From Martinezella rhizogenes (lineage in GTDB: Bacteria > Pseudomonadota > Alphaproteobacteria > Rhizobiales > Rhizobiaceae), in the NCBI GenBank assembly GCA_013322215.1, contig JAAMEZ010000014.1, positions 1 through 64,000 on the forward strand: 64,000 nt of DNA, read 5' to 3'. The notes beneath the pieces are model-generated. The model was not told the origin of the DNA, searched no databases, and worked only from the letters and a program-made list of their open reading frames with translations. The first letter of the stretch is position 1; the number at the start of each line of letters is the position of its first letter. The translations under genes and the position numbers were made by a program. Below are positions 1 through 7,340 of the stretch, in pieces.

Positions 1-612
1 CGTCTGTGACGATTCCTTCAGCAGCGCATAGACTAACACAAACGCGAATATGCCAACGGGACCGTTGATGAGGAAGCACCAGTGCCACGACAGATTGTCC
101 GAGAGATAGCCGCCTAAGGTCGGTCCGATGACCGGGGCGACGACGACGGCGACACCGAAGAGGGCAAAGGCCTGACCGCGCTTTGACGGAGGAAATGCGT
201 CGGCAAGAATAGCTTGCGACGTCGGCACCATGCCGCCGCCGGCAAAGCCCTGGATCATCCGGAAGATCAGCAATGTCTCGAGATTCCAGGATAGGCCGCA
301 CAGAACCGAAGCAATCGTGAAGGTGGCAAGGCATAGAAGATAGAAGCGCCGTCGCCCGAAGCGCTCGGAAAAATAGCTGCTGGCAACGAGCACGATCGCA
401 TTCGAGACGAGATAGGTCGTCACCACCCAGGAGGCCTCATCGGAACTGACGGCAAGGCCTCCGGAAATGTAGCGCAGCGCCACATTGGCGATCGTCGTGT
501 CGAGCACCTCCATGAAGGTCGCCAGCGATACGACAATGGCGATCATCCAGGGATTCGTCGCGCCTGCGGAGGATGCTCCGGCTCCGCCTGTCGTTGCGCT
601 TGCCCCGCTCAT
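1..612 (-). CDS. MFS drug efflux transporter, DHA2 (EmrB/QacA) type, C-terminus outside window
   Basis: This is the inner-membrane pump of a tripartite drug/proton antiporter. The first 204 residues are visible. A short hydrophilic N-terminus is followed by hydrophobic segments. The DTTIANVAL motif typical of the 14-helix DHA2 family lies near residue 40, and a motif-A-like FGRRR loop follows the second helix. The ATG at 612 lies one base past the stop codon of the HlyD-type gene, so the two are surely cotranscribed, adaptor first. The gene runs off the left edge of the window. Substrate specificity cannot be read from the sequence. Confidence 0.9.
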   Translation of the reverse strand, partial: MSGASATTGGAGASSAGATNPWMIAIVVSLATFMEVLDTTIANVALRYISGGLAVSSDEASWVVTTYLVSNAIVLVASSYFSERFGRRRFYLLCLATFTIASVLCGLSWNLETLLIFRMIQGFAGGGMVPTSQAILADAFPPSKRGQAFALFGVAVVVAPVIGPTLGGYLSDNLSWHWCFLINGPVGIFAFVLVYALLKESSQT

Positions 613-613
613 A

Positions 614-1759
614 TCAGTGTCTCGGGCGCACGGTCACGGTCGGCACCACGGACATGCCGGGACCGATGGCGACATCTACTGGCCATCTGTCGACGATGAT
701 CTTCACCGGCACGCGCTGCGTGACCTTGACGTAATTGCCAGTCGCATTCTCGGCCGGCAAAAGCGAGAAGGCCGTGCCGGAACCCGGCTGGACAGACGCG
801 ACCTTGCCGCGGAGCGTATGATCCGGATAGGCGTCGATCGTCAAATCCACCGGCTGGTCTGGCCGCATGTCGGTGAGCTGCGTCTCCTTGAAGTTCGCCG
901 TGATCCAGACCTCGTCGGGAACGAAGGTCGAGATTGCCTGGCCCGCATCGATAAACTGCCCCTTGGCGCCGGTGAGGCGAACGACGCGGCCCGGCTGGGC
1001 GGCGGTTATGGTCGTATAGTTCAGATTCTGCTGCGCCTCTTCCACCTGCGCTTGCGCCTGTTTCAGGCTTGCGAGCGCACTGGATTTCTGGGCTTCCGAA
1101 ACCGCCTTGTTCTTTAGCGCCGAGGTTATATTCGCCTGCATCTGGGCAAGGCTCGCCTGATCCTGCTGCAGGGTTGCCGCCGCCTGCTGCACTGCCTGCA
1201 CGCTGCCGGAACCGGTCTTGACCAGTTGTTGCTGGCGATTGGATTCCTGCTGCGCAAATTGCAGAGCCGCGCTCGCGGAATTCTGCTGCGCCCTTGCGAC
1301 GTCGACGGAGGCGCTCGCCGCTTCGATCTGCGCGCTGGCGCTATCAATCGAGGCCTTTGCCACCTCCACCTGTCCGTTCGCCTGATCGAGCGCGATCTGA
1401 TAATCGCGCGGATCGATCCTCAGGATGACATCGCCCGCTTTGACGTGCTGGTTATCCGTCACAGGGACCTCGGCCACGTAGCCGGAAACCTTGGCGGCGA
1501 CTGCGAAACTGCGAGCGTCGATAAAGGCATCATCCGTCGTCTCATAGGGATAGAAATAGATCTTCCAGACGATCCATGAAGTGACGATCAGGGCTATCAA
1601 TACCGTAACGCCGAACAGGATCCACCATGGATGGCGGCGAAGGAGAGAAGCTCGCTTGGGCTCTCGCTCCGTCTCCTTTCGACGATCAGTCTCGTCAAAA
1701 GGCTGCTGTCTCGGCCTATCCGGCCGCTGATCCATAGTCGAGGGTTGATTGTCAGCCAT
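614..1759 (-). CDS. HlyD/EmrA-family periplasmic adaptor of efflux pump
   Basis: This 381-residue membrane fusion protein would link the downstream EmrB-like pump to an outer-membrane channel. A basic, proline-rich N-terminus is followed by one transmembrane helix at about residues 46-68. Next come a split biotinyl-lipoyl-like domain, a long Ala/Gln-rich coiled-coil hairpin (about 130-250) and a beta-barrel region ending in a proline-containing VRPRH tail. Length and order are normal for EmrA. It is the first gene of the pair. No dedicated regulator is seen next to it. Confidence 0.9.
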   Translation of the reverse strand: MADNQPSTMDQRPDRPRQQPFDETDRRKETEREPKRASLLRRHPWWILFGVTVLIALIVTSWIVWKIYFYPYETTDDAFIDARSFAVAAKVSGYVAEVPVTDNQHVKAGDVILRIDPRDYQIALDQANGQVEVAKASIDSASAQIEAASASVDVARAQQNSASAALQFAQQESNRQQQLVKTGSGSVQAVQQAAATLQQDQASLAQMQANITSALKNKAVSEAQKSSALASLKQAQAQVEEAQQNLNYTTITAAQPGRVVRLTGAKGQFIDAGQAISTFVPDEVWITANFKETQLTDMRPDQPVDLTIDAYPDHTLRGKVASVQPGSGTAFSLLPAENATGNYVKVTQRVPVKIIVDRWPVDVAIGPGMSVVPTVTVRPRH

Positions 1760-1819
1760 GACATGACCTTTGCATGTTGTCCTCGTAGCGCTGGCATCCG
1801 ATGGCCGGCAGAGAGGGTT

Positions 1820-2470
1820 TCAGTGGCGCAGAAAGCGCCGGATCTTTTTCAGATCCTGAACGAAGGCGAGCCGGTTCTTTTCCCTTTCTTCCACCTCCCT
1901 CATCCGCAAAAGCGCTGAGGGATGGATGGTGACGAGAACATCGAACTTCGTAGACGGATGCAGGATACGGCCGCGGTCGCGCAGGACCCGCACCTTCGAG
2001 CCGAGCAGCGAGGATACGGCCGTTGCGCCGAGTGCGACCACCAGCTTCGGCTTCAGGAGTTCTAGTTCCGCGCCGAGCCACCAGGCGCAACGCTGCACTT
2101 CTCCGGCATTCGGTCTTGCGTGCAGGCGCTTCTTGCCGCGCATCTGGTACTTGAAATGCTTGACGGCGTTGGTGACGTAGCAACGCTCCCGATCCACGCC
2201 CGCCTCTTCAAGGCAGCGATCGAGTAACTGGCCTGCCGGGCCGACGAAAGGTCGGGCGGCATGATCTTCCTTGTCGCCGGGCTGCTCCCCAACCAACACG
2301 ATGTCGGCCGTGTCGGGTCCCTCGCCAAAGACGAGATGAGTGGCGTTGCGATAAAGTTCGCATCGCTTGCATGATTGCGCATTCTCATGCAGCTCACCGA
2401 GTCTATCGGCATCTGCGTGTTCGTACGCTAGCGAAGGGCCTGCGCCCGTCGAAGGAAGGTTTTCGAGCAT
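1820..2470 (-). CDS. udgX: UdgX-type uracil-DNA glycosylase superfamily protein
   Basis: This 216-residue member of the family 4/5-like Fe-S uracil-DNA glycosylases looks like the UdgX subgroup, which excises uracil and stays covalently attached through a histidine. Visible features are the CxxC pair at 34/37 for the cluster, GEQPGD at 61-66, the UdgX-specific loop read here as GKKRLH with the candidate nucleophile His117, and HPSALLR with His183. Known UdgX proteins carry a KRRIH loop, so KKRLH is a conservative variant. An EcfG-type promoter lies 37-61 bases upstream, which suggests expression in the general stress response. The gene is divergent from a small stress gene. Confidence 0.88.
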   Translation of the reverse strand: MLENLPSTGAGPSLAYEHADADRLGELHENAQSCKRCELYRNATHLVFGEGPDTADIVLVGEQPGDKEDHAARPFVGPAGQLLDRCLEEAGVDRERCYVTNAVKHFKYQMRGKKRLHARPNAGEVQRCAWWLGAELELLKPKLVVALGATAVSSLLGSKVRVLRDRGRILHPSTKFDVLVTIHPSALLRMREVEEREKNRLAFVQDLKKIRRFLRH

Positions 2471-2506
2471 TGGGGGCTCGCAATGGTTTCAGCATCTCCG
2501 ACGATC

Positions 2507-2531
2507 AACTAACCGCCGTTCTGTTTGTTCC
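2507..2531 (-). promoter_or_regulatory. EcfG-type promoter of udgX
   Basis: On the minus strand GGAAC (2531-2527) is followed by 16 bases and AGTT (2510-2507). This matches the alphaproteobacterial EcfG/RpoE2 consensus GGAAC-N18/19-TT. It sits 37 bases upstream of the udgX start and is back to back with a second such promoter at 2556-2580. Confidence 0.65.
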
Positions 2532-2555
2532 ATGCATTGCAAGCTCGCGACTCGG

Positions 2556-2580
2556 GGAACTCACCACCTCGGCATTCGTT
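2556..2580 (+). promoter_or_regulatory. EcfG-type promoter of the gene at 2615
   Basis: GGAAC (2556-2560), 16 bases, then CGTT (2577-2580): a perfect match to the EcfG consensus. It lies 34 bases before the downstream ATG. Together with 2507-2531 it forms a divergent pair of general-stress promoters. Confidence 0.75.
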
Positions 2581-2614
2581 AGGGCAATAGGAACACCGAA
2601 AAGGAAAGATCGTG

Positions 2615-2968
2615 ATGACCAGCGAAAGCAAACTCGGCTCCTTCGCGCTCAGTGCATTCTTCGACGACGAATATGATGCGGAGGCCGCCGCCCAGGCACT
2701 GATGGAGGCCGGCATCCCCAGGGATGCGATCACCATGACGCCAGGCAATCGACCAGATACCGCCCCAATCGATCACATCGGTTTTCTGGACGCCCTAACG
2801 GGCATGTTCTTCCATGAAGAACAGCGCGCAGCTTATGCAGCCGCTCTGGAACGCGGGGGAACGCTGGTGACCGTGCAAGAGATGAACGAGGCGCAGCATA
2901 ATATCGCCCTGCCGATCCTGGCCGAAAAAGGCCAGATCGAACTCAACGAGAGGGAACGCAGCGGCTGA
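2615..2968 (+). CDS. Small stress-induced protein, YflT/17M-like fold
   Basis: A 117-residue soluble acidic protein. The N-terminus (AFFDDEYDAEAAAQALMEAGI) has the pattern of general-stress-protein-17M-like domains, in which a strand is followed by a helix that pairs an Asp/Glu-rich turn with a GI-P/T-D/K-I segment. The same pattern recurs in the gene at 52065-52415. The start at ATG 2615 is preferred over GTG 2612 because AAGGAAAG lies seven bases before it. A consensus EcfG promoter is directly upstream. The biochemical role is unknown. Confidence 0.7.
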   Translation: MTSESKLGSFALSAFFDDEYDAEAAAQALMEAGIPRDAITMTPGNRPDTAPIDHIGFLDALTGMFFHEEQRAAYAAALERGGTLVTVQEMNEAQHNIALPILAEKGQIELNERERSG

Positions 2969-3066
2969 TATCGGCAAGCATTCACGTTCGACGATCACGG
3001 AAAACCGGTGTGCCCCCGTTGTTCGGGAGGTTGCCGGGCAATGACCGCCAACCAATGGAGGATGCC

Positions 3067-3585
3067 ATGGCACAGACTGAGATCCACGACATGTTCGTCA
3101 TCGGCCTTCGCAATGCCTATGCGATGGAAAATCAGGCATTGGGGATAATGAGACCGCAACTGTCACGCCTGGAACATTATCCGGAGGTGGCGGCAAAGAT
3201 TGAGCAGCATATCGACGAGACGGAAGATCAAATCAGCCGACTTGAGCACATCCTCAAGGATATGGACGCGAATTATCTCGACCTCAAGGACATGATCCTG
3301 TCCTACACCACGCCGACGACGGTGATGAGCTATACCGGCTCGGGCGACGCGGTATTGAAGGACGCATTTGGCGACTTCGCGTTCGAGAACTACGAGATCG
3401 CCACGTATAAGTCGTTACTGACGATCGCCGATGCCGGAAATTTTGGCGAGGCAAAAAGCGCGCTGCAGGAAAGCCTTGTCGAAGAGCAGGCCATGGCCAA
3501 ATGGCTCGATGACAATCTACCGGCCGTCACGCGAAAGTTTCTGCTGATGTGGGAGCAAGACGCGCCACTCGCGCATCGAGCGTAG
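3067..3585 (+). CDS. DUF892 ferritin-like protein (YciE/YciF family)
   Basis: A 172-residue, four-helix ferritin-like protein of the YciF/DUF892 family, which is stress-induced in many bacteria. Helices carry the conserved pattern EIHDMFVIGLRNAYAMENQ at the N-terminus, E..I..LE in the middle and YEIATYKSLL, with Glu and His residues placed as in di-iron bundles. The start at 3067 has GGAGG nine bases upstream; an in-frame ATG at 3055 is the alternative. A function in metal storage or peroxide detoxification is inferred from the fold only. Confidence 0.88.
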   Translation: MAQTEIHDMFVIGLRNAYAMENQALGIMRPQLSRLEHYPEVAAKIEQHIDETEDQISRLEHILKDMDANYLDLKDMILSYTTPTTVMSYTGSGDAVLKDAFGDFAFENYEIATYKSLLTIADAGNFGEAKSALQESLVEEQAMAKWLDDNLPAVTRKFLLMWEQDAPLAHRA

Positions 3586-3617
3586 AATGCGTGCTGCACC
3601 CCGGCGATCGGACCCTG

Positions 3618-3815
3618 TCAGTCTGACGGATGGCCAGGCACGTGCTGATCGCTACGGATCTTTTGCGCATCCATAAATCCATGCGCCCATTGATCGCAGC
3701 GATGATCATCCTTTGGAAATGGGTTGTTGTCATTGCTCGCTCCCTTTTCAAAGGCCTTCCGGCCGAGCTCGTAGGCGTCCTTTTCTGAAATCGCATCATC
3801 GTTGCTCGTCTTCAC
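3618..3815 (-). CDS. Ribosome modulation factor (RMF)-like protein
   Basis: A 65-residue protein with the RMF pattern: AYELGRKAFEKG, then NPFP, then W-GF-A (about residues 12-50). RMF promotes formation of inactive 100S ribosomes in stationary phase. A GTG start at 3815 is chosen because AAGGAGG stands six bases upstream and because GTG overlaps the TGA of the upstream DUF982 gene by four bases, implying translational coupling. The longer upstream reading frame is noncoding by this view. Regulation is probably through the EcfG-type promoter at 4128-4152. Confidence 0.75.
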   Translation of the reverse strand: MKTSNDDAISEKDAYELGRKAFEKGASNDNNPFPKDDHRCDQWAHGFMDAQKIRSDQHVPGHPSD

Positions 3816-4087
3816 GACGGCCTCCTTCCCGGCATCAAGCGCGCGTCGAGGCAGGCAATCACAAAATCGGCTCGGGATGCCTCGACGGGAATTTTGTGCG
3901 AAACCGCCGCAATGCATTTTTCTGTCGCACGCGCGTAGGAAGTGCTTCGCTCGCAAGGCCATCGCCGTGACAGGAAATGGATCGCATCTTCCGGCCCCTG
4001 GATCAGACAGTTGTCTCGACTGCTGGTCGCAAGGCAGACTGGCATCGACCAGAGCATTTTGAATTCCACATCAATCACATTATGCAT
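3812..4087 (-). CDS. DUF982-family small protein
   Basis: A 91-residue protein with the DUF982 signature: an I-x-GPEDAIHFL helix, RRWP, then SYARATEKCIAAV, a V-EASRADFV segment and a final helix. DUF982 proteins are abundant on Rhizobiaceae plasmids and have no established function. It is the first gene of a two-gene unit; its stop overlaps the GTG of the RMF-like gene. An EcfG-type promoter ends 41 bases upstream. Pairing with a ribosome hibernation factor suggests a stress role, but this is inference. Confidence 0.75.
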   Translation of the reverse strand: MHNVIDVEFKMLWSMPVCLATSSRDNCLIQGPEDAIHFLSRRWPCERSTSYARATEKCIAAVSHKIPVEASRADFVIACLDARLMPGRRPS

Positions 4088-4127
4088 CCGGCCCTCCCGT
4101 GTCGTGGATGCCCCTCTCCTGGGCTCG

Positions 4128-4152
4128 AACCATATGCGCGGCTGTTTGTTCC
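4128..4152 (-). promoter_or_regulatory. EcfG-type promoter of DUF982-RMF operon
   Basis: On the minus strand GGAAC (4152-4148), 16 bases, GGTT (4131-4128). GGTT also occurs in the candidate promoters at 7885 and 24317. The remaining 4153-4381 holds no recognisable gene. Confidence 0.6.
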
Positions 4153-4381
4153 CGAAACCGACCCTGTCCGGGACTGCTTTCCAGGAATTATCGCATCAAG
4201 TCTGGAAACCTTTGCCGACGGCTTTTGTTCGTATCTGAGGGTAAGGATTTCCTCTCATTCCTGCTCACCTAAGGCCCCCTCTTGATGAGCTTACAAAGCC
4301 AGCCGTTGCCGCACGCGAGCCATGGTTCACGTTCGGTTCACGCGCCGACGCCTATAAGCAGGGCTCAATCCGGATCGAGAA

Positions 4382-4774
4382 ATGGACGGTTCAGCGCCTC
4401 TCTATTGTCAGATGTTTTCGGGAAAACGGCTCTTGGTGACAGAGAGCGGTTACTTTCTAACCGACGAGGTGCGCCAAAAACTGCGTGAGCTCGGGGCAAT
4501 TATAGTTGGTCCAATCCATGATCTCGAATATGCGTCCGATCTCATCGAGGCAAATGACGTGGACGCGGCGATACTCGACCTGAATCTCGAGCCGGAACAG
4601 GTATTTCCCCTGGTTGAACGGCTCGACAGGCAAAAGATTCCCTATCTCTTCGCTCTTGGCGGAGAGCCAATCGATGCAAGCATGAAATTTACGGGTTTTG
4701 TATTATCCAAGAGGCCAGTCGCCCTCGAGCATATTGCCAAGGCACTGTTCGGCACCCCGGACAAGGATACCTAG
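4382..4774 (+). CDS. Single-domain response-regulator-like protein
   Basis: A 130-residue receiver domain. After a short N-terminus, KRLLVTESGYFLTDEVRQKL replaces the usual acidic DD pocket with E-S. VDAAILDLNLE carries the phosphoacceptor-like Asp on strand 3, and FVLSKRP the conserved Lys on strand 5. With only one acidic residue at strand 1 it may be an atypical or phosphorylation-independent receiver. No output domain and no cognate kinase are adjacent. The start could also be ATG 4412. It converges with the sigma factor gene. Confidence 0.75.
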   Translation: MDGSAPLYCQMFSGKRLLVTESGYFLTDEVRQKLRELGAIIVGPIHDLEYASDLIEANDVDAAILDLNLEPEQVFPLVERLDRQKIPYLFALGGEPIDASMKFTGFVLSKRPVALEHIAKALFGTPDKDT

Positions 4775-4780
4775 CGCCGC

Positions 4781-4797
4781 GCATTGCGACGCAATGC
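4781..4797. terminator. Hairpin between convergent genes
   Basis: GCATTGC (4781-4787) and GCAATGC (4791-4797) form a perfect 7-bp stem around a three-base loop, placed between the convergent 4774 and 4821 ends. There is no T-tract, so a terminator role is tentative. Confidence 0.35.
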
Positions 4798-4820
4798 AGT
4801 GAGGAGAAGGGCGGGCATCA

Positions 4821-5324
4821 TCAATGCCTGTCTTCATCAAGGTGGGCTGCCAACTGCTGCCGGGCTCGACTGAGCCGGCTTTTTACCGTCCCGATCGCAC
4901 AGCCAAATTTCTCGGCGGCAGCATCATAGGAGCGTCCTTCGATAACCACATATTCGAGCACGACGCGATAAGGCTCCGGCAGCAGATTACACGCCTCTTC
5001 CATTTCCTTGGCTCTTATGGTCCATTCCTGCGATGGCGGGGCCGCCCCAGCGCCGGAAACGCATTTCTTGATACCGGGAGCCTCGCGCTTGGCGATGCGG
5101 AATTTCGTACAGAACGTATTGCGCATGATCGTAAACAGCCAGGACTTCAGTCGAGTGCCCTGATCGAATTGATTGAGATTGGCCAGCGCTTTCGCAAGGG
5201 TTTCCTGGACCAGATCATCGGCGTCGTTGGTGTTTCTATGAAATGTGCGCGCGAATGCGCGAAGGGCCGGAATAAGCTCCACTATTTCGTTTTGCAGACC
5301 GGCTGCGCTCGGGCTATCGGTCAC
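4821..5324 (-). CDS. EcfG-like ECF sigma factor
   Basis: A 167-residue sigma-70 family protein of the EcfG type, which directs the alphaproteobacterial general stress response. Region 2 (about residues 14-80) carries DADDLVQETLAKAL and SWLFTIMRN. Region 4 (about 105-160) ends in the helix-turn-helix with GTVKSRLSRARQQL. The GTG start at 5324 has AAGGAG eight bases upstream. A consensus EcfG promoter lies 229 bases upstream, implying autoregulation or a paralogue hierarchy. No NepR anti-sigma or PhyR response regulator gene is adjacent, so this is probably an extra EcfG paralogue. Confidence 0.85.
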   Translation of the reverse strand: MTDSPSAAGLQNEIVELIPALRAFARTFHRNTNDADDLVQETLAKALANLNQFDQGTRLKSWLFTIMRNTFCTKFRIAKREAPGIKKCVSGAGAAPPSQEWTIRAKEMEEACNLLPEPYRVVLEYVVIEGRSYDAAAEKFGCAIGTVKSRLSRARQQLAAHLDEDRH

Positions 5325-5552
5325 AACTTTTCTCCTTGAAGAACGCGCGCAACGACACTGCCCGCATTGATGCGCAATGCGTGGTTCGGCTGCCGTCGGA
5401 TACGCTAGACCGGCACCGGTGCCCCCAGGGACGTCGGAGAAAGCCTTGATTGATCTTGATGTAAGCAGACTTGTTGTCAGCCATACCGGTTGCGATGCCG
5501 GGATGCTTCCTAGCGATCTCGGGGTTTGGATGCTCTTTACATCTCGTAAGGA

Positions 5553-5577
5553 AACGGCTGCACCCTGAGCTTGTTCC
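5553..5577 (-). promoter_or_regulatory. EcfG-type promoter of the sigma factor gene, with long leader
   Basis: GGAAC (5577-5573), 16 bases, CGTT (5556-5553): a perfect consensus. Between it and the sigma start (5325-5552) no NepR-like product could be recognised. A 56-codon frame (5484 down to 5314) lacks a clear ribosome binding site. Confidence 0.65.
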
Positions 5578-5638
5578 ATGAAAATCTAAATAACAATGGG
5601 AGCGTAGTCCGAGCACCGGTGGGACCTGCCAGTATTGG

Positions 5639-6196
5639 CTATCGTTCGATCGTACCGTTGCGGCGAATCTTGCGCTGGAGAAGGAAAATTCCATAGAGCA
5701 GCGCCTCGGCGGTGGGCGGACAGCCGGGCACATAGATATCGATGGGGATAATCCGATCGCAGCCGCGCACGACCGAATAGGAATAGTGATAATAACCGCC
5801 GCCATTGGCGCACGATCCCATAGAGATCACATAACGCGGCTCGGGCATCTGGTCGTAAACCTTGCGCAAGGCTGGCGCCATTTTGTTGCACACGGTGCCT
5901 GCGACGATCATCAAATCCGACTGCCGCGGACTGCCTCTCGGCGCGGCACCAATCCGTTCCACATCATAGCGCGGCATGGACATCTGCATCATCTCGATGG
6001 CACAGCAGGCAAGGCCGAACGTCATCCACATCAGCGATCCCGTACGCGCCCAACTGACGAACTCGTCCGTGCTTGTGACGAGAAAGCCTTTGTCTGCGAG
6101 TTCATTGTTGATCGTTCCCATGAACGGGTCCCCACCGGGGGCCTCGCCTGGATATTGAAAATCGCTGATGACAGGACGATCCTTGTAGGGAGACAT
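5639..6196 (-). CDS. nuoB: Orphan NADH-quinone oxidoreductase subunit B
   Basis: A 185-residue, full-length NuoB-like protein of the peripheral arm of complex I, the subunit that carries cluster N2. The four cluster cysteines are visible: the adjacent Cys64-Cys65 in [10 protein letters not shown], Cys129 in MGSCANGGG and Cys159 in [11 protein letters not shown]. No other nuo gene is nearby, which is unusual because nuoB normally lies in a long operon. It may be a second copy that substitutes in complex I or serves another electron-transfer complex. An EcfG-type promoter precedes it by 30 bases. Confidence 0.92.
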   Translation of the reverse strand: MSPYKDRPVISDFQYPGEAPGGDPFMGTINNELADKGFLVTSTDEFVSWARTGSLMWMTFGLACCAIEMMQMSMPRYDVERIGAAPRGSPRQSDLMIVAGTVCNKMAPALRKVYDQMPEPRYVISMGSCANGGGYYHYSYSVVRGCDRIIPIDIYVPGCPPTAEALLYGIFLLQRKIRRNGTIER

Positions 6197-6225
6197 GGTC
6201 CGCTCTCCGATGGAAAAGACATCCT

Positions 6226-6250
6226 AACTTGCGGGGGATCAGCTTGTTCC
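6226..6250 (-). promoter_or_regulatory. EcfG-type promoter of orphan nuoB
   Basis: GGAAC (6250-6246), 16 bases, AGTT (6229-6226), ending 30 bases before the nuoB ATG. It suggests that this extra nuoB is a stress-response gene. Confidence 0.55.
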
Positions 6251-6369
6251 TTCCCGCGTGGGCGTCTTTCGATACGGATAATCCCTTCGAGGACAAGAAT
6301 CCAAAAAGCTTGGAAACAACCGCTCCATTGCCGAGTTCGAAGACGGCAAACTGAAGAGAGGAATGTTCC

Positions 6370-6696
6370 ATGTTGATGAAAATGATCGCAGTCTGTGCCT
6401 TGTCGATCGGCATGACCACGGCCGTCATGGCGCAGCAGTCCGGCTCAGGCGGCACGGACACCGGCGGCTCCGGCAGCGGCAACGGTGCCGGTACGGGTTC
6501 GCAGAACGGCGGCACGTCCAACGGAAATGGCGGCACCACGAACAACGGCTCGACCGGTACGAACGGCGCCCCGAATTCCAACGGCCAGTCGCAGGATTGC
6601 AACGCCATGAAAACCGGTAAGAACACGACACAGGGCAATGACATGCAGGGCAGTCAGTCGAGCGACAACACGACGAACAAAAACTGTCAACAATAA
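6370..6696 (+). CDS. Small secreted Gly/Ser/Asn/Thr-rich protein
   Basis: A 108-residue protein with a clear Sec signal peptide (ending TTAVMAQ, about residue 21). The mature part is low-complexity and disordered, built from Gly, Ser, Asn and Thr, with two cysteines near the C-terminus. No family is recognised. Low-complexity exported proteins of this kind are common in Rhizobium and have no assigned function. A ribosome-binding-like GAGAGGAA lies upstream. A strong inverted repeat follows the stop. Confidence 0.65.
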   Translation: MLMKMIAVCALSIGMTTAVMAQQSGSGGTDTGGSGSGNGAGTGSQNGGTSNGNGGTTNNGSTGTNGAPNSNGQSQDCNAMKTGKNTTQGNDMQGSQSSDNTTNKNCQQ

Positions 6697-6714
6697 CGAA
6701 ACTTACACGGCTCT

Positions 6715-6740
6715 TGGCCCGTGTCGGCCTACACGGGCCA
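6715..6740 (+). terminator. Perfect 9-bp inverted repeat after the secreted-protein gene
   Basis: TGGCCCGTG (6715-6723) and CACGGGCCA (6732-6740) form a perfect stem with an eight-base loop, 19 bases past the stop. No T-run follows, so it may be an attenuator or an mRNA 3'-stabilising hairpin; it also precedes the next gene by 16 bases. Confidence 0.45.
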
Positions 6741-6756
6741 ATCGAGGAGCACGGTC

Positions 6757-6966
6757 ATGAAGAACAACGCACAGGAGCTTGCAAACGAATATCTTCGGCT
6801 CGGCGGGCACAGGCTTTTGGTCATGGACGACAATATCCTGTCGACTCAAAGCTGGGAGCAGGACTCACCCGAAGCCGAGACCTTCTGGAAACAGGAAATC
6901 GAGATATTGGCACCACGGCGACGCAACGAAGTCATGTCCTTCCTACCGTCCATCAACGTCACCTAG
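6757..6966 (+). CDS. Hypothetical 69-residue protein
   Basis: A short soluble protein starting at ATG 6757 with GAGGAG eight bases upstream. It is helical and rich in Glu, Leu and Arg, with two tryptophans. No family is recognised. It follows the secreted low-complexity protein and could share its transcript, subject to the hairpin at 6715-6740. The 216 bases after it hold no gene I can support. Confidence 0.5.
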   Translation: MKNNAQELANEYLRLGGHRLLVMDDNILSTQSWEQDSPEAETFWKQEIEILAPRRRNEVMSFLPSINVT

Positions 6967-7182
6967 CACTATGCAACCGACACCGGGTCCTTTCTGCAGA
7001 AACAATCCCAGCCAGAAGCTGTCCGACTGCGGCGGCGTGCTGAAACCACCGGCGGTTGGCGACAGCAAGAGGGAAAGCCCGCGCCGCAGGTCGGCAACAT
7101 GCCCGTCATCAAGCCTGGCGATCAGCAAAACGGGCAAAATGGCCCGCGGGATAAGCGGCAGCCGAGCAAATACAGGCCGCAA

Positions 7183-7326
7183 TCAGGGCTTTGGCTCGGG
7201 CTGCTCGATTGGTCCTTTGGTAATGGTCGAATCCCGGCTGTCCCCGGTAGTGAACGGCTTTATGATGAGAATGGCCAGAACCGATCCGATCATCAGGCAG
7301 AAAATGACGATGAGCAGCCCACGCAT
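7183..7326 (-). CDS. 47-residue single-span membrane peptide
   Basis: A tiny protein with one N-terminal hydrophobic helix (MRGLLIVIFCLMIGSVLAIL) and a hydrophilic C-terminal tail rich in Thr, Asp and Pro ending in PEPKP. The ATG at 7326 lies 14 bases after the stop of the BON-domain gene, so it is probably the second gene of that transcript. The spacing, the helix and the charged tail argue for a real gene. No function can be assigned. Confidence 0.55.
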   Translation of the reverse strand: MRGLLIVIFCLMIGSVLAILIIKPFTTGDSRDSTITKGPIEQPEPKP

Positions 7327-7340
7327 CGCGACCGTCCCGC

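Noticed and set aside
485..1117. Long plus-strand frames opposite the EmrAB-like genes
   Set aside because: They are antisense shadows of the HlyD and MFS genes, and lack ribosome binding sites.
5314..5484. NepR anti-sigma gene before the sigma factor
   Set aside because: The 56-codon product does not have the NepR helices and lacks a ribosome binding site.
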